A DNA stretch of 64,000 bases from Mycobacteriaceae bacterium (GTDB lineage: Bacteria; Actinomycetota; Actinomycetes; Mycobacteriales; Mycobacteriaceae), in assembly GCA_029977845.1 (NCBI GenBank), contig JAPOKC010000010.1, positions 1 to 64,000 on the forward strand, given 5' to 3'. The translations under genes were made by a program, and so were the position numbers. Of this stretch, positions 51,338-60,154 are shown piece by piece; position 1 is the first letter of the stretch, and each line of letters begins with the position of its first letter. The notes beneath the pieces were generated by a model. It was given only the letters and a program-made list of their open reading frames with translations, searched no databases and was not told the origin of the DNA.

Positions 51338-52531
51338 ATGACGACCACCGCCGCGCCTGTCAAGAAGGACATCTACTCCCCGCTCGAGTTGTTCGATATC
51401 GATCGTCTGCTCGATGAGGACGAGCGCGATATCGCCGCCACTGTGCGCAGGTTCGTCGACACCCGGCTGAAGCCGAACGTGGAGGGTTGGTTCGAGTCGG
51501 CTTCACTGCCCAGGGAACTGGCCAAGGAGTTCGGCGCCTTGGGTGTGATGGGTATGCATCTGGAGGGCTACGGCTGCGCGGGCACCAACGCCGTCTCCTA
51601 CGGGTTGGCCTGTATGGAGTTGGAGGCCGGCGACAGCGGATTCCGCAGCTTCGTCTCGGTGCAGGGCTCGCTGTCGATGTACTCGATCTACCGCTTCGGT
51701 TCTGAGGAGCAGAAGCAGGAGTGGCTGCCCCGGCTGGCCTCCGGCGATGCGATCGGCTGCTTCGGACTGACCGAGGCCGACTTCGGCTCGAACCCGGCCG
51801 GGATGCGCACCCGTGCACGCCGCGACGGCAGCGACTGGGTTCTCAACGGCACCAAGATGTGGATCACCAACGGCAACCTCGCCGACCTGGCCACCGTCTG
51901 GGCGCAGACCGACGACGGCATCCGCGGTTTCCTGGTGCCGACCGACACCCCCGGCTTCACCGCCAACAAAATTCACAAGAAGCTCTCGCTGCGCGCCTCG
52001 GTCACCTCGGAACTGGTGCTGGACAACGTCCGGCTGCCGGCTGAAGCTCAACTGCCCGAGGCACGCGGCCTCGGCGGCCCGCTGTCCTGCCTCAACGAGG
52101 CACGGTTCGGCATCGTCTTCGGTGTGATGGGCGCAGCCCGCGATGCGCTGGAGACCACCATCGCCTACACCCAGAACCGCGATGTGTTCGACCGCCCGCT
52201 GTCGAGCTACCAGCTCACCCAGGAGAAGCTGGCCAACATGACCCTGGAGCTGGGCAAGGGTGTGCTGCTGGCGATCCACCTCGGCCGGATCAAGGACGCC
52301 GAAGGTGTGGCACCCGAGCAGGTCAGCCTCGGTAAGCTCAACAACGCGCGAGAAGCACTGGCGATCGCCCGCGAGTGCCGCACCCTGCTGGGCGGCTCCG
52401 GCATCACCCTGGAGTACTCACCGCTGCGCCACGCCAACAACCTGGAATCGGTGCTGACCTACGAGGGCACCTCCGAGATGCACATGCTCTCCATCGGCAA
52501 GGCGCTGACCGGCCACGCGGCCTTCCGCTGA
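51338..52531 (+). CDS. Acyl-CoA dehydrogenase, glutaryl-CoA dehydrogenase-like
   Basis: 397 residues. GFRSFVSVQGSLSMYSIYRFG parallels the substrate-binding Arg segment of GCDH, FGLTEADFGSNPAGM and GTKMWITNG bind flavin and CoA, and the catalytic Glu is in LTYEGTSEMHMLSIGKALTG. GCDH-type enzymes oxidise and decarboxylate glutaryl-CoA to crotonyl-CoA; the H37Rv relative may be FadE7 (not certain). Only 1 base separates it from the aldehyde dehydrogenase gene, so the pair probably handles a C5 dicarboxylate intermediate. Confidence 0.85.
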   Translation: MTTTAAPVKKDIYSPLELFDIDRLLDEDERDIAATVRRFVDTRLKPNVEGWFESASLPRELAKEFGALGVMGMHLEGYGCAGTNAVSYGLACMELEAGDSGFRSFVSVQGSLSMYSIYRFGSEEQKQEWLPRLASGDAIGCFGLTEADFGSNPAGMRTRARRDGSDWVLNGTKMWITNGNLADLATVWAQTDDGIRGFLVPTDTPGFTANKIHKKLSLRASVTSELVLDNVRLPAEAQLPEARGLGGPLSCLNEARFGIVFGVMGAARDALETTIAYTQNRDVFDRPLSSYQLTQEKLANMTLELGKGVLLAIHLGRIKDAEGVAPEQVSLGKLNNAREALAIARECRTLLGGSGITLEYSPLRHANNLESVLTYEGTSEMHMLSIGKALTGHAAFR

Positions 52532-52532
52532 C

Positions 52533-53999
52533 ATGCCGCCTCAGATAGCACCGCTGCATCAGCTCATCGCAGGACAATGGCGCCCCGGTACCGGTGAGGC
52601 CTTCCAGAGCATCAACCCCACCAGGCCCGACGAGGTTGTCGCCGAGGGACTTTCGGCAACATCGCCTGACGTCGATGAGGCCATCGGCGCCGCACGCCGC
52701 GCCCTACGCGGATGGTCGGGCACCACAATGCACCAGCGCGGGGCGGTGCTGGCCGCCGCCGCTGCCGTCATCGAACGCAATGCCGCCGCCTGGGGACTGG
52801 AACTGGCCACCGAAGAGGGCAAGACCAAGGCCGAGGGAATCGGTGAGGTGCAGCGCGCCGCACAGATCCTGCGGTACTACGCCGGCGAGGGCGACCGACA
52901 GGCCGGCGAGGTCTACGCCTCCCCGCGCGCCGGCGAACAGATCCTGGTGACCCGTAAACCGATCGGTGTCGTCGCGGTGATCACCCCGTTCAACTTCCCG
53001 ATCGCCATACCGGCGTGGAAGATCGCCCCGGCCTTGATCTACGGCAACACCGTGGTGTGGAAACCCGCAAGTTACGTTCCGTTGCTGGCATTGCGACTCG
53101 CGCAGGCCCTGACCGAGGCCGGACTGCCGGCCGGCGTGCTCAACCTGGTGATCGGCAACTCCGCGGTGGGCGACGCGATGGTCAACCACGACGGCATCGA
53201 TGCGATCACGTTCACCGGTTCCACCGGGGTGGGACGACGCATCGCCGCCGCGGCCGCAGCCCGCGGTGTTCCCATGCAGGCCGAGATGGGCGGCAAGAAC
53301 GCCGCAGTGGTCCTCGACGACGCCGACTTCGATCTCGCCGTCGATCAGGTGATGCTCGGCGCGTTCCGGTCCACCGGACAGAAGTGCACCGCCACATCGC
53401 GGTTGATCCTCACCGAGGGAATCGCAGACCGGTTCCTGGCCGCACTCACGGCGCGGGCCGACACCCTGACGGTCGGAGATCCGACATCCGACGGCACCGA
53501 GATGGGCCCGGTGGTCAGCGACTCGGCGCAGGGCAGCATCGTCGCCGGTATCGACGGCGCCAAGACACACGGGGCCGCTGTGCTGGCCGGCGGCGGCCGC
53601 TACAGCGACGGACCGCTGTCAGAGGGCTTCTTCGTCGCACCGACCATCGTCGAACTCTCCGGCCCGGCGAAGGTCTGGACCGAAGAACTCTTCGGCCCGG
53701 TGCTTGCCGTGCGCCGCGCTGCCGACGCCGAACAGGCCTTCACACTGGCCAACGACAGCGAGTTCGGCCTGTCCGCTGCGGTGTTCACCCAGGACCTCAC
53801 CCGAGCGCTTCAGGCCATGGAACACGTTGACGTCGGTGTGCTGCACATCAATTCCGAATCCGCGGGCGCCGACCCGCACGTCCCGTTCGGCGGCGCCAAG
53901 AAGAGCGGACTCGGACCCAAGGAACAGGGCAGCGCCGCACGCGAGTTCTTCACCCACACCACCACGGTTTATCTGCGCGGCGGCACAGCGCGGGATTGA
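52533..53999 (+). CDS. Aldehyde dehydrogenase (semialdehyde dehydrogenase type)
   Basis: 488 residues. The catalytic Cys is in RSTGQKCTATSRLIL, the general-base Glu in MQAEMGGKNAAVVLDD, and VITPFNFPIAIPAWKIAPAL and FTGSTGVGRRI form the cofactor site. The order EMGGKN and GQKCTA resembles alpha-ketoglutaric or succinic semialdehyde dehydrogenases. It would oxidise a semialdehyde with NAD(P)+. Co-transcription with a GCDH-like enzyme suggests a shared dicarboxylate pathway next to the aromatic cluster. Confidence 0.9.
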   Translation: MPPQIAPLHQLIAGQWRPGTGEAFQSINPTRPDEVVAEGLSATSPDVDEAIGAARRALRGWSGTTMHQRGAVLAAAAAVIERNAAAWGLELATEEGKTKAEGIGEVQRAAQILRYYAGEGDRQAGEVYASPRAGEQILVTRKPIGVVAVITPFNFPIAIPAWKIAPALIYGNTVVWKPASYVPLLALRLAQALTEAGLPAGVLNLVIGNSAVGDAMVNHDGIDAITFTGSTGVGRRIAAAAAARGVPMQAEMGGKNAAVVLDDADFDLAVDQVMLGAFRSTGQKCTATSRLILTEGIADRFLAALTARADTLTVGDPTSDGTEMGPVVSDSAQGSIVAGIDGAKTHGAAVLAGGGRYSDGPLSEGFFVAPTIVELSGPAKVWTEELFGPVLAVRRAADAEQAFTLANDSEFGLSAAVFTQDLTRALQAMEHVDVGVLHINSESAGADPHVPFGGAKKSGLGPKEQGSAAREFFTHTTTVYLRGGTARD

Positions 54000-54011
54000 T
54001 GTGGGATCGGT

Positions 54012-54347
54012 TCAGATGACGGCGCCGATTGAACCGTCGTCGCGAATCACCGGCTTCCCGGCCGCCCGCCACGCCATCATCCCGCCGGTGAGGTTGTAGA
54101 CCTGCACTCCGCTGCCGGCGATCCGGCTGGCGGCCTTGCGGGAACGCGCCCCTGAACGGCACACGGCGACAACGGTTTTATCGAAATCAAAACCCCCGGC
54201 GATGACTTCCGCCAGCCGCAGATGCACGGCGCCCGGCGCGTGGCCGGCGGCCCATTCGTCATCCTCGCGGACATCGAGCAGGACGGCACCGGAACCATCG
54301 AGGAGTTGGGCCGCGGCCCCGGGATCGATGTCGTGGATGCTGTTCAT
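54012..54347 (-). CDS. Single-domain rhodanese
   Basis: 111 residues. LLDVREDDEWAAGHAPGAVHLRLAE and the active-site loop VAVCRSGARSRKAA with the persulfide Cys, followed by NLTGGMMAWRAAG, define a GlpE-type rhodanese. It transfers sulfane sulfur from thiosulfate or persulfides to acceptors such as cyanide or thiols. A CsoR/CstR-like palindrome lies 12 bases upstream of the start, so its expression may respond to persulfide or copper. Confidence 0.9.
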   Translation of the reverse strand: MNSIHDIDPGAAAQLLDGSGAVLLDVREDDEWAAGHAPGAVHLRLAEVIAGGFDFDKTVVAVCRSGARSRKAASRIAGSGVQVYNLTGGMMAWRAAGKPVIRDDGSIGAVI

Positions 54348-54358
54348 ACCCTCAGTTT

Positions 54359-54376
54359 AATACCCTATGGGGTATT
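54359..54376 (-). promoter_or_regulatory. CsoR/CstR-family-like operator before the rhodanese gene
   Basis: AATACCCTATGGGGTATT has perfect 7-base arms (AATACCC/GGGTATT) with a 4-base spacer. It matches the recalled ATACCCC-type sites of copper/persulfide-sensing CsoR-family repressors, and persulfide-sensing CstR often controls rhodaneses. No CsoR-family gene is in the window. Confidence 0.6.
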
Positions 54377-54417
54377 CCGTCGAACCGTGGAGCTGTCGGC
54401 TGCATCACACGATTCCG

Positions 54418-55872
54418 CTAATGCACGCCCTCCATCAGCGCGCTGATGCGCGGAGCCAGCGTCCAGACCGCAAGCCCGACGACGATGGCCGCGCCGCCGA
54501 GGATGCCGAAGTAGGTGAACTCGTGATCGGCGTCGTAGTAGCGGGCCAACACTCCCGACATCGCGGTGCCCAGCCCGACCGAGAAGAAGTAGAGCGCCAT
54601 CATCTGGGACCGGAATGCGTTGGGCGCCAACTGCGTGGTGACCGACAGCCCGATAGGTGAGAGCAGCAGTTCGGACACCGCGAACGCCGCCATGATGGCC
54701 ACCACCACAAGGACCGGCACCGTTCGCCCCGAACCTCCGGCCGTCGGCAGGAACAACAGGAAAGCACACCCCATCCCGATCACCCCATAGGCGAACTTGC
54801 GTGGGGTGGTCGGCGCACGACGGCCGAGTGTGGTCCACATCACCGCGAACAACGGCGACAGCAGAATGATCCACACCGGTTCGATGGACCCGATCCAACT
54901 CGACGGTGCCGTCCAGCCGAAGATGCTCCAGTTGATCCGCTCGTCGGAGTAGACCGCCAGCACGGTGAAGATCTGCTGGAACAGCGACCAGAACACCGCG
55001 TTGGCGACGAACAACGGAATGAAGGCGCGAACCCGGGTCCGTTCCAGTCCACTGACCCGCGAACTGGTGAGCATCGTGACGAAGTAGACAAGCGACGCGA
55101 TGATGATCAGCACGGTGGTCACCTGGGACAAGTTGGACAGCTTCACCACGCCGGTGGCGAACCCGACCGCGATCGCACCCAGCACACCGGCGGCGACGGC
55201 AAACGCCCGCCAGAAGGCCTGGCGCGACAATGGATGCGGCACGGTGCGCCCGTGGTCGCCGAGGTTGCCGCGGAACAGCACGTACTGAGTCAGGCCCAAC
55301 GCCATACCGATCGCGGCCGCCCCGAACCCGTAGTGGAATCCGAGCTGGGTCTGCAGCAGTCCGGTGATCAGCGGGCCGACGAACGCGCCGATGTTGATGC
55401 CGAGATAGAACAGCGTAAACCCGCCGTCGCGACGGGGATCTCCCTCGTCGTAGAGGGTGCCCAGCAATGACGAGGCGTTGGCCTTGAGCGCACCGGACCC
55501 CAGGGCGATGAGAACCGTGCCCACCGCCACACCGATCAGACCCGGCAGGACGGCCAGCGAGACGTGCCCGCACATCACCACCACCCCGCCGTAGAAGACG
55601 GTCCGTTCCATACCGAGCACCCGGTCGGCCACCCAGCCGCCCAGCACGGTGGACAGGTACACCAAACCGCCGTACGCGCCGACGATCCCGGTCGCGGTCG
55701 ACCTGGGCAGGCCGAGCCCGCCTTCGCTCAGGGTGTAGTAGAGGTAGTAGCCCAGGATGGTGAGCATCCCGTAGAACGAGAACCGCTCCCACAATTCGAC
55801 GCCGAACAGGTTCACCAGGCCGACGGGGTGGCCGAACCGGGTGCGAGGGGCAGCTTGAGTCACCTGGGTCAC
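54418..55872 (-). CDS. POT-family proton-dependent peptide transporter
   Basis: 484 residues from GTG 55872 with about 14 membrane helices. GVELWERFSFYGMLTILGYYL is the ExxERFxYY proton-coupling motif of POT/PTR transporters. FTLFYLGINIGAFVGPLITGLL is the PTR2 signature, and the C-terminal half has FWSLFQQIFTVLAVYSDERIN. It imports di- and tripeptides with protons. It is transcribed leftward toward the rhodanese gene with a 70-base gap; whether the two share a transcript is unclear. Confidence 0.9.
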   Translation of the reverse strand: MTQVTQAAPRTRFGHPVGLVNLFGVELWERFSFYGMLTILGYYLYYTLSEGGLGLPRSTATGIVGAYGGLVYLSTVLGGWVADRVLGMERTVFYGGVVVMCGHVSLAVLPGLIGVAVGTVLIALGSGALKANASSLLGTLYDEGDPRRDGGFTLFYLGINIGAFVGPLITGLLQTQLGFHYGFGAAAIGMALGLTQYVLFRGNLGDHGRTVPHPLSRQAFWRAFAVAAGVLGAIAVGFATGVVKLSNLSQVTTVLIIIASLVYFVTMLTSSRVSGLERTRVRAFIPLFVANAVFWSLFQQIFTVLAVYSDERINWSIFGWTAPSSWIGSIEPVWIILLSPLFAVMWTTLGRRAPTTPRKFAYGVIGMGCAFLLFLPTAGGSGRTVPVLVVVAIMAAFAVSELLLSPIGLSVTTQLAPNAFRSQMMALYFFSVGLGTAMSGVLARYYDADHEFTYFGILGGAAIVVGLAVWTLAPRISALMEGVH

Positions 55873-55904
55873 CCTAGACTTCGCGGGGTGAGAGTGGCTT
55901 CCGT

Positions 55905-56339
55905 ATGAAAGTAGCGGCGATCCATCTGGCCCCGGGAAGCCGGCTGCCGATGCGGGCCACCGACGCGGTAGAGGCGGAGGCGGGAAAGGGTCTGGTCGGC
56001 GATCGCTACCACGGGAGCCGCCACCGTCAGGTCACCATCCAGTCGCGCGAGGCCCTCGAGGTGACCGCCGAGAAACTCGGATACCCGTTCGACTCCGGGG
56101 CGACCCGGCGCAACATCACCGTGGACAGCGGAGACATCCCGACCACTCCCGGAGCGCGCATCCGCATCGGCCAGGTGGAACTCGAGGTGGTGCGGGTCGC
56201 CGCACCCTGCCGGCTGATGGAGGACAGCGTCGGGCCCGGTGCAGCGGCGGCCCTGCGCGGACGTGCCGGGTCGGCCTGTCGGGTCCTGACCTCGGGCACG
56301 ATCCGGGTCGGCGACACCGTCGAGGGACTCGACAGATGA
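55905..56339 (+). CDS. MOSC-domain protein
   Basis: 144 residues. It has EAGKGLVGDRYHGSRHRQVTIQS, SGATRRNITV and the conserved Cys in VAAPCRLMEDSVGPGAAAALRGRAG. MOSC domains bind molybdenum cofactor or move sulfur and oxygen on N-oxygenated substrates. The C-terminal residues (DTVEGLDR) lie inside the first unit of a 26-base tandem repeat, and the TGA overlaps the ATG of a 9-codon frame leading toward the LysE gene. Confidence 0.85.
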   Translation: MKVAAIHLAPGSRLPMRATDAVEAEAGKGLVGDRYHGSRHRQVTIQSREALEVTAEKLGYPFDSGATRRNITVDSGDIPTTPGARIRIGQVELEVVRVAAPCRLMEDSVGPGAAAALRGRAGSACRVLTSGTIRVGDTVEGLDR

Positions 56340-56365
56340 ACACCGTCGAGGGACTCGACAGATGA
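56336..56365 (+). CDS. Candidate 9-codon mini-[12 protein letters not shown]
   Basis: Its ATG overlaps the MOSC TGA and its own TGA overlaps the next ATG. The peptide copies the MOSC C-terminus (TVEGLDR) because of the tandem duplication. Translation is possible by coupling but unproven. Confidence 0.35.
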   Translation: MNTVEGLDR

Positions 56366-56391
56366 ACACCGTCGAGTTGCTCAATACATGA
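56362..56391 (+). CDS. Candidate 9-codon mini-[12 protein letters not shown]
   Basis: It starts in the ATGA of the previous mini-ORF and its TGA overlaps the ATG of the LysE-family gene. It could pass terminating ribosomes to the transporter start or reduce its translation. Confidence 0.35.
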   Translation: MNTVELLNT

Positions 56392-56984
56392 ATTCCGCAC
56401 TGCTGGGATTCGCGGTCTCGCTGAGTCTGATCGTCGCCATCGGCGCACAGAATGCTTTCGTGCTGCGGCAGGGTATCCGCAACGAGTACGTGCTGCCCGT
56501 CGTGATCCTCTGTGCTGCATCGGATCTCGCGCTGATTATCGCCGGGGTCGCCGGAGTCGGCGCGCTGGTCACCAGTCATCCGCAGCTGATGACGATCGCA
56601 CGATACGGCGGTGCGGCATTCCTGATCGGTTACGGGCTGCTGGCTGCGCGGCGGGCGATGCGGCCCGCTGTGATGACGCCGAGTGCTGATGGACCGGCGC
56701 GGCTGTCCGCGGTGCTATCCACTTGCCTGGCGCTGACCTTCCTGAACCCGCACGTCTACCTCGACACCGTCGTGCTGCTCGGGACGCTCGCCAACCAGCA
56801 GGGCGGGGGCCGCTGGATGTTCGCCGCCGGTGCCGCCGTCGCCAGCGCAACCTGGTTCTTCGGTCTGGGATTCGGAGCGCGGCGACTGGCCGGTCTGTTC
56901 GCCACACCCCGAACCTGGCGGGTGCTCGACGGTCTGATCGCGGTGACCATGATCGCCCTGGGTTTCTCACTGGCCGCCACATAG
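56388..56984 (+). CDS. LysE/ArgO-family amino acid exporter
   Basis: 198 residues with about six membrane helices. [19 protein letters not shown] near the N-terminus and [21 protein letters not shown] are the LysE/ArgO signatures. The family exports lysine, arginine or related basic amino acids and prevents toxic build-up from peptide uptake; a POT peptide importer is encoded 500 bases away. The start ATG sits in the last ATGA of the tandem repeat. Confidence 0.85.
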   Translation: MNSALLGFAVSLSLIVAIGAQNAFVLRQGIRNEYVLPVVILCAASDLALIIAGVAGVGALVTSHPQLMTIARYGGAAFLIGYGLLAARRAMRPAVMTPSADGPARLSAVLSTCLALTFLNPHVYLDTVVLLGTLANQQGGGRWMFAAGAAVASATWFFGLGFGARRLAGLFATPRTWRVLDGLIAVTMIALGFSLAAT

Positions 56985-56994
56985 GATTTCCGCC

Positions 56995-57960
56995 GTGTAC
57001 AACCGGCGCGAGTTCCTCGGACTCGCCGGCGCGGGAGCCCTTGCCGCATGCGCCCGCAACGGCACGGGTGGCGGTTCGGGCGGCAAGGCCGTCATCAAGC
57101 ACGTCTTCGGCGAGACGACCGTGCCGGCACCCCCGACCCGGGTAGTCAGCGCCGGACTTACCGAACAGGACGACCTGCTCGCGGTGGGGGTCGTCCCGAT
57201 CGCCGTCACCAACTGGTTCGGTGATCAGCCCTGGGGTGTGTGGCCGTGGGCACAACCGAAGTTGGGCGCCGCGAAACCCGCTCTGCTCAACCTGGACAAC
57301 GGAATTCAGGTCGACAAGATCGCCGGGCTCAAGCCGGATCTGATCGTGGCGATCAACGCCGGCCTGGACGCCGACACCTACCAGAAGCTGTCTGCGATAG
57401 CGCCGACCATCGCCCAGTCCGGCGGTGACGCGTTCTTCGAACCCTGGAAGGACCAAGCGCGGTCGGTGGCCCGGGCGGTGTTCAAGTCCGACGAGATGGC
57501 CAGGCTGATCGACACCGTCGAGGCCGGATTCATCTCGGCCGGTCAGGCAAACCCCGCGTTCGCGAATAAGACGGCCGTCCTGCTCTCGGGTGCGTTCGCC
57601 GGCGACGCCATCACAGCCACGGTGGACGGCTGGCGCACCGAATTCCTCACCGCCATGGGGTTGGGGATCCCGGACAGCCTCAAGGGCCTGGCCGGTAGCG
57701 ACGGTCATGCGGTCATCCCGCGCGCCGAACTCGCCACTGCCCTGCAGAGCGCCGACGTGCTGATCTGGGCCACCGAGAGCGATGCGGCGCAGGCCGCCCT
57801 GCTGGCCGACCCGACGATCGCGACCCTGCGAAACACCAGTCTCGACCGCAATGTGTTCACCGGTAGGGACCTCGCCGCCGCCATCGACTTCGCCTCGCCG
57901 CTGTCCTATCCGCTGGTGGCCGCCCAGCTGCCACCGATGCTGGCCCGCGCCCTAGGCTGA
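56995..57960 (+). CDS. fecB2: Iron-siderophore-type ABC substrate-binding lipoprotein (FecB2-like)
   Basis: 321 residues from GTG 56995. The N-terminus MYNRREFLGLAGAGALAAC combines a twin-arginine (RR) signal with a lipobox. The periplasmic-binding domain (VVSAGLTEQDDLLAVGVVPIAV, KIAGLKPDLIVAINAGLD, FTGRDLAAAIDFASPLSYPLV) is the class III fold used for ferric siderophores, haem or vitamin B12. It matches Rv0265c (FecB2) in position ahead of the Rv0264c/Rv0263c pair. No permease or ATPase genes are adjacent. Confidence 0.85.
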   Translation: MYNRREFLGLAGAGALAACARNGTGGGSGGKAVIKHVFGETTVPAPPTRVVSAGLTEQDDLLAVGVVPIAVTNWFGDQPWGVWPWAQPKLGAAKPALLNLDNGIQVDKIAGLKPDLIVAINAGLDADTYQKLSAIAPTIAQSGGDAFFEPWKDQARSVARAVFKSDEMARLIDTVEAGFISAGQANPAFANKTAVLLSGAFAGDAITATVDGWRTEFLTAMGLGIPDSLKGLAGSDGHAVIPRAELATALQSADVLIWATESDAAQAALLADPTIATLRNTSLDRNVFTGRDLAAAIDFASPLSYPLVAAQLPPMLARALG

Positions 57961-57964
57961 CGAC

Positions 57965-58630
57965 GTGACCCCGCCCGGTTTCGCGCAGGTCGGTAGCCGC
58001 TTCTACCCGGTACTGGTCGCCGTCTTCACCGCCCTGGTGATCATCTCCAATGTCGCCGCCACAAAGGGCGTAGCCTTCGGGCCGGTCATCACCGACGGCG
58101 GATTCATCGTCTTCCCACTCACCTACATCATCGGCGACGTGCTCGCCGAGGTGTACGGATTTCCGGCCGCCCGGCGCGCGATCATGCTCGGCTTTCTGAT
58201 GAATGGCCTTGCCGCACTGGCGTTCTGGGTGACCGTCTACCTTCCGGCGGCCGACTTCTACCCCAACCAGGAACACTTCGCCAACGTCGTCGGGGCCTAC
58301 ACCCAATTGATCGTGGCCGGCCTGGCGGGGTTCATCGTCGGACAGACGATCAACGCGTGGACGGTGGTGAAGATCAAGGAGCGCACCAAGGAGAAGCACC
58401 TGTGGGCCCGACTGGTCGGTTCCACCTTCGCCGGCCAACTCGGCGACACCCTGGTCTTCTGCGCGATCGCCGCACACGCGATCGGTATCTCGACGCTGTC
58501 CGACTTCGCCACGTACACCGCACTCGGCTGGCTGTACAAGACCGCTGTGGAGGTGGTCTTCCTGCCGGTCACCTACCGGCTGATCGCCTACATCAAGCGA
58601 CACGAGCCGACGTACACCCCGCTGGTCTGA
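57965..58630 (+). CDS. Queuosine-precursor-type transporter (VUT/YhhQ family)
   Basis: 221 residues from GTG 57965, 4 bases after the FecB2 stop, with six or seven membrane helices. [41 protein letters not shown] is the family signature, and [18 protein letters not shown] lies in the C-terminal half. Relatives import queuine or preQ precursors for tRNA modification. In H37Rv, fecB2 is directly followed by the Rv0264c orthologue, so this gene is an insertion in the conserved order. It shares one base with pxpB (TGATG). Confidence 0.8.
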   Translation: MTPPGFAQVGSRFYPVLVAVFTALVIISNVAATKGVAFGPVITDGGFIVFPLTYIIGDVLAEVYGFPAARRAIMLGFLMNGLAALAFWVTVYLPAADFYPNQEHFANVVGAYTQLIVAGLAGFIVGQTINAWTVVKIKERTKEKHLWARLVGSTFAGQLGDTLVFCAIAAHAIGISTLSDFATYTALGWLYKTAVEVVFLPVTYRLIAYIKRHEPTYTPLV

Positions 58631-59253
58631 TGGAGATCCGGGACTATGGCGACCGGGCACTGTTGGTCGAATGCGGTTCCGGTGACGAGGTTCTCGCCCT
58701 CGCCGCGGCACTGCGCGATCAGGATTTCGCCGGGATCATCGACATCGTTCCCGGGGCGCGCACCGTTCTGGTGACGGTGAGCGGCACCGACCGGCAGGCT
58801 GCCCTTCGGACCCATCTCGCCGAAACCGTGCTCGAGAGTCCCACCGAACTCAGCGTGCCGGACAGTGCTGATGTGGTGATCGACGTCGTCTACGACGGAG
58901 CCGATCTGTCCGATGTCGCACGGCTGACCGGCATGAGCGTCGGTGAGGTCATCGCCGCCCACACGGCCACCCCGTGGCGGGTCGGATTCGGTGGATTCGC
59001 ACCCGGTTTCGCCTACCTCGTAGGCGGCGATCCGCGACTGCGGGTGCCGAGGCGGTCCGAGCCGCGCACCCGTGTTCCGGCCGGATCGGTGGCCCTGGCC
59101 GGCGAGTACAGCGGGGTGTACCCACGGGAATCGCCGGGCGGTTGGCAGCTGATCGGCCGCACCGACGCGGTGCTGTGGGACGCCCAACGCCCGCAGCCGG
59201 CGCTGCTGACACCGGGTATGTGGGTGCGGTTCCGAGAGGTGGGGCAGCCGTGA
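58630..59253 (+). CDS. pxpB: 5-oxoprolinase subunit PxpB (KipI-like)
   Basis: ATG 58630 ([18 protein letters not shown]) gives 207 residues, matching Rv0264c (about 210); the tracked frame begins in the previous gene. The KipI/AHS1 signature is [29 protein letters not shown], then [30 protein letters not shown]. With PxpC and PxpA it forms the prokaryotic ATP-dependent 5-oxoprolinase that recycles 5-oxoproline to glutamate. It overlaps pxpC (GTGA). Confidence 0.85.
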   Translation: MEIRDYGDRALLVECGSGDEVLALAAALRDQDFAGIIDIVPGARTVLVTVSGTDRQAALRTHLAETVLESPTELSVPDSADVVIDVVYDGADLSDVARLTGMSVGEVIAAHTATPWRVGFGGFAPGFAYLVGGDPRLRVPRRSEPRTRVPAGSVALAGEYSGVYPRESPGGWQLIGRTDAVLWDAQRPQPALLTPGMWVRFREVGQP

Positions 59254-60119
59254 CGCTTCTCGAGGTGCTGCGGACCGGCCCGTTGGCGTTGATCGAGGAT
59301 CTCGGCCGGCCGGGGCTGGCCCATATCGGCGTCACCCGGTCCGGGGCTGCCGACCGCAGAGCGCATCTGCTCGCCAACCGATTGGTGGCCAATCCCGCCG
59401 GCCACGCCACCATCGAGATCACCCTCGGCGGTTTCGCAGCCCGAATTCTCGAAGGCAGCGTCGACCTAGCTGTCACCGGTGCGGACGCTCAGCCGAGCGT
59501 CGATGGTGTTGCGTTCGGCTGCAACAGCATTCGCCGGGTCCACGCGGGGCAGGTGATCGCACTGGGCAGCCCATCGTCAGGAACTCGAAGCTATCTTGCG
59601 CTACGCGGCGGTATCGCCGTCCCGCCGGTGTTGGGTTCGCGCAGCTACGACACCTTGTCGGCGATCGGGCCGGCGCCATTGCACGCGGGGGATCTGCTGC
59701 CGCTCGGCGATCCTTCGACCGAATTCCCTGAAGTGGACATCGCGCCGGTCGCCCCGATCGGCCCGGGGCCGGTTGAACTCAGAGTGATTCCCGGTCCCCG
59801 GGGCGACTGGTTCGACGATCCCGAGGCGCTGGTTCGCGCCGAGTGGACTACTTCCGAGCGCAGCGACCGCGTCGGGGTGCGGCTTGCCGGACCGGCGCTG
59901 ACCCACCGTCATCCGGAACGACAGCTGCCCAGCGAGGGGACCACCCGGGGTGCTATCCAGGTGCCCCCGAACGGGCAACCCGTAATTCTCGGACCGGACC
60001 ATCCGGTCACCGGCGGTTATCCGGTCGTCGGGGTCGTGACCGACGCCGACACCGACCTGCTGGCCCAATTACGACCGGGCCAGCACGTCCGGATACGTTG
60101 GGCCCGGCGTACTCTGTGA
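59250..60119 (+). CDS. pxpC: 5-oxoprolinase subunit PxpC (KipA / biotin-dependent carboxylase-like)
   Basis: GTG 59250 overlaps the pxpB stop; 289 residues, matching Rv0263c (about 300). It has [54 protein letters not shown], the [28 protein letters not shown] segment and [13 protein letters not shown] near the C-terminus, all AHS2/KipA hallmarks. The third subunit PxpA (LamB/YcsF) is not next to it or elsewhere in the window. Confidence 0.85.
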   Translation: MTLLEVLRTGPLALIEDLGRPGLAHIGVTRSGAADRRAHLLANRLVANPAGHATIEITLGGFAARILEGSVDLAVTGADAQPSVDGVAFGCNSIRRVHAGQVIALGSPSSGTRSYLALRGGIAVPPVLGSRSYDTLSAIGPAPLHAGDLLPLGDPSTEFPEVDIAPVAPIGPGPVELRVIPGPRGDWFDDPEALVRAEWTTSERSDRVGVRLAGPALTHRHPERQLPSEGTTRGAIQVPPNGQPVILGPDHPVTGGYPVVGVVTDADTDLLAQLRPGQHVRIRWARRTL

Positions 60120-60154
60120 CGTACGACACCTTGAGGGTTCACGAGGGAGGTCAG

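Larger units (their letters stand above)
56314..56391 (+). repeat. Three 26-base tandem repeats at the MOSC-LysE junction
   Basis: Units at 56314-56339 and 56340-56365 are identical; the third (56366-56391) shares the first 11 bases (ACACCGTCGAG) and the ATGA end. Each unit ends in ATGA, so a stop and a start overlap at every boundary. A unit of 26 bases shifts the frame at each copy. Confidence 0.9.
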
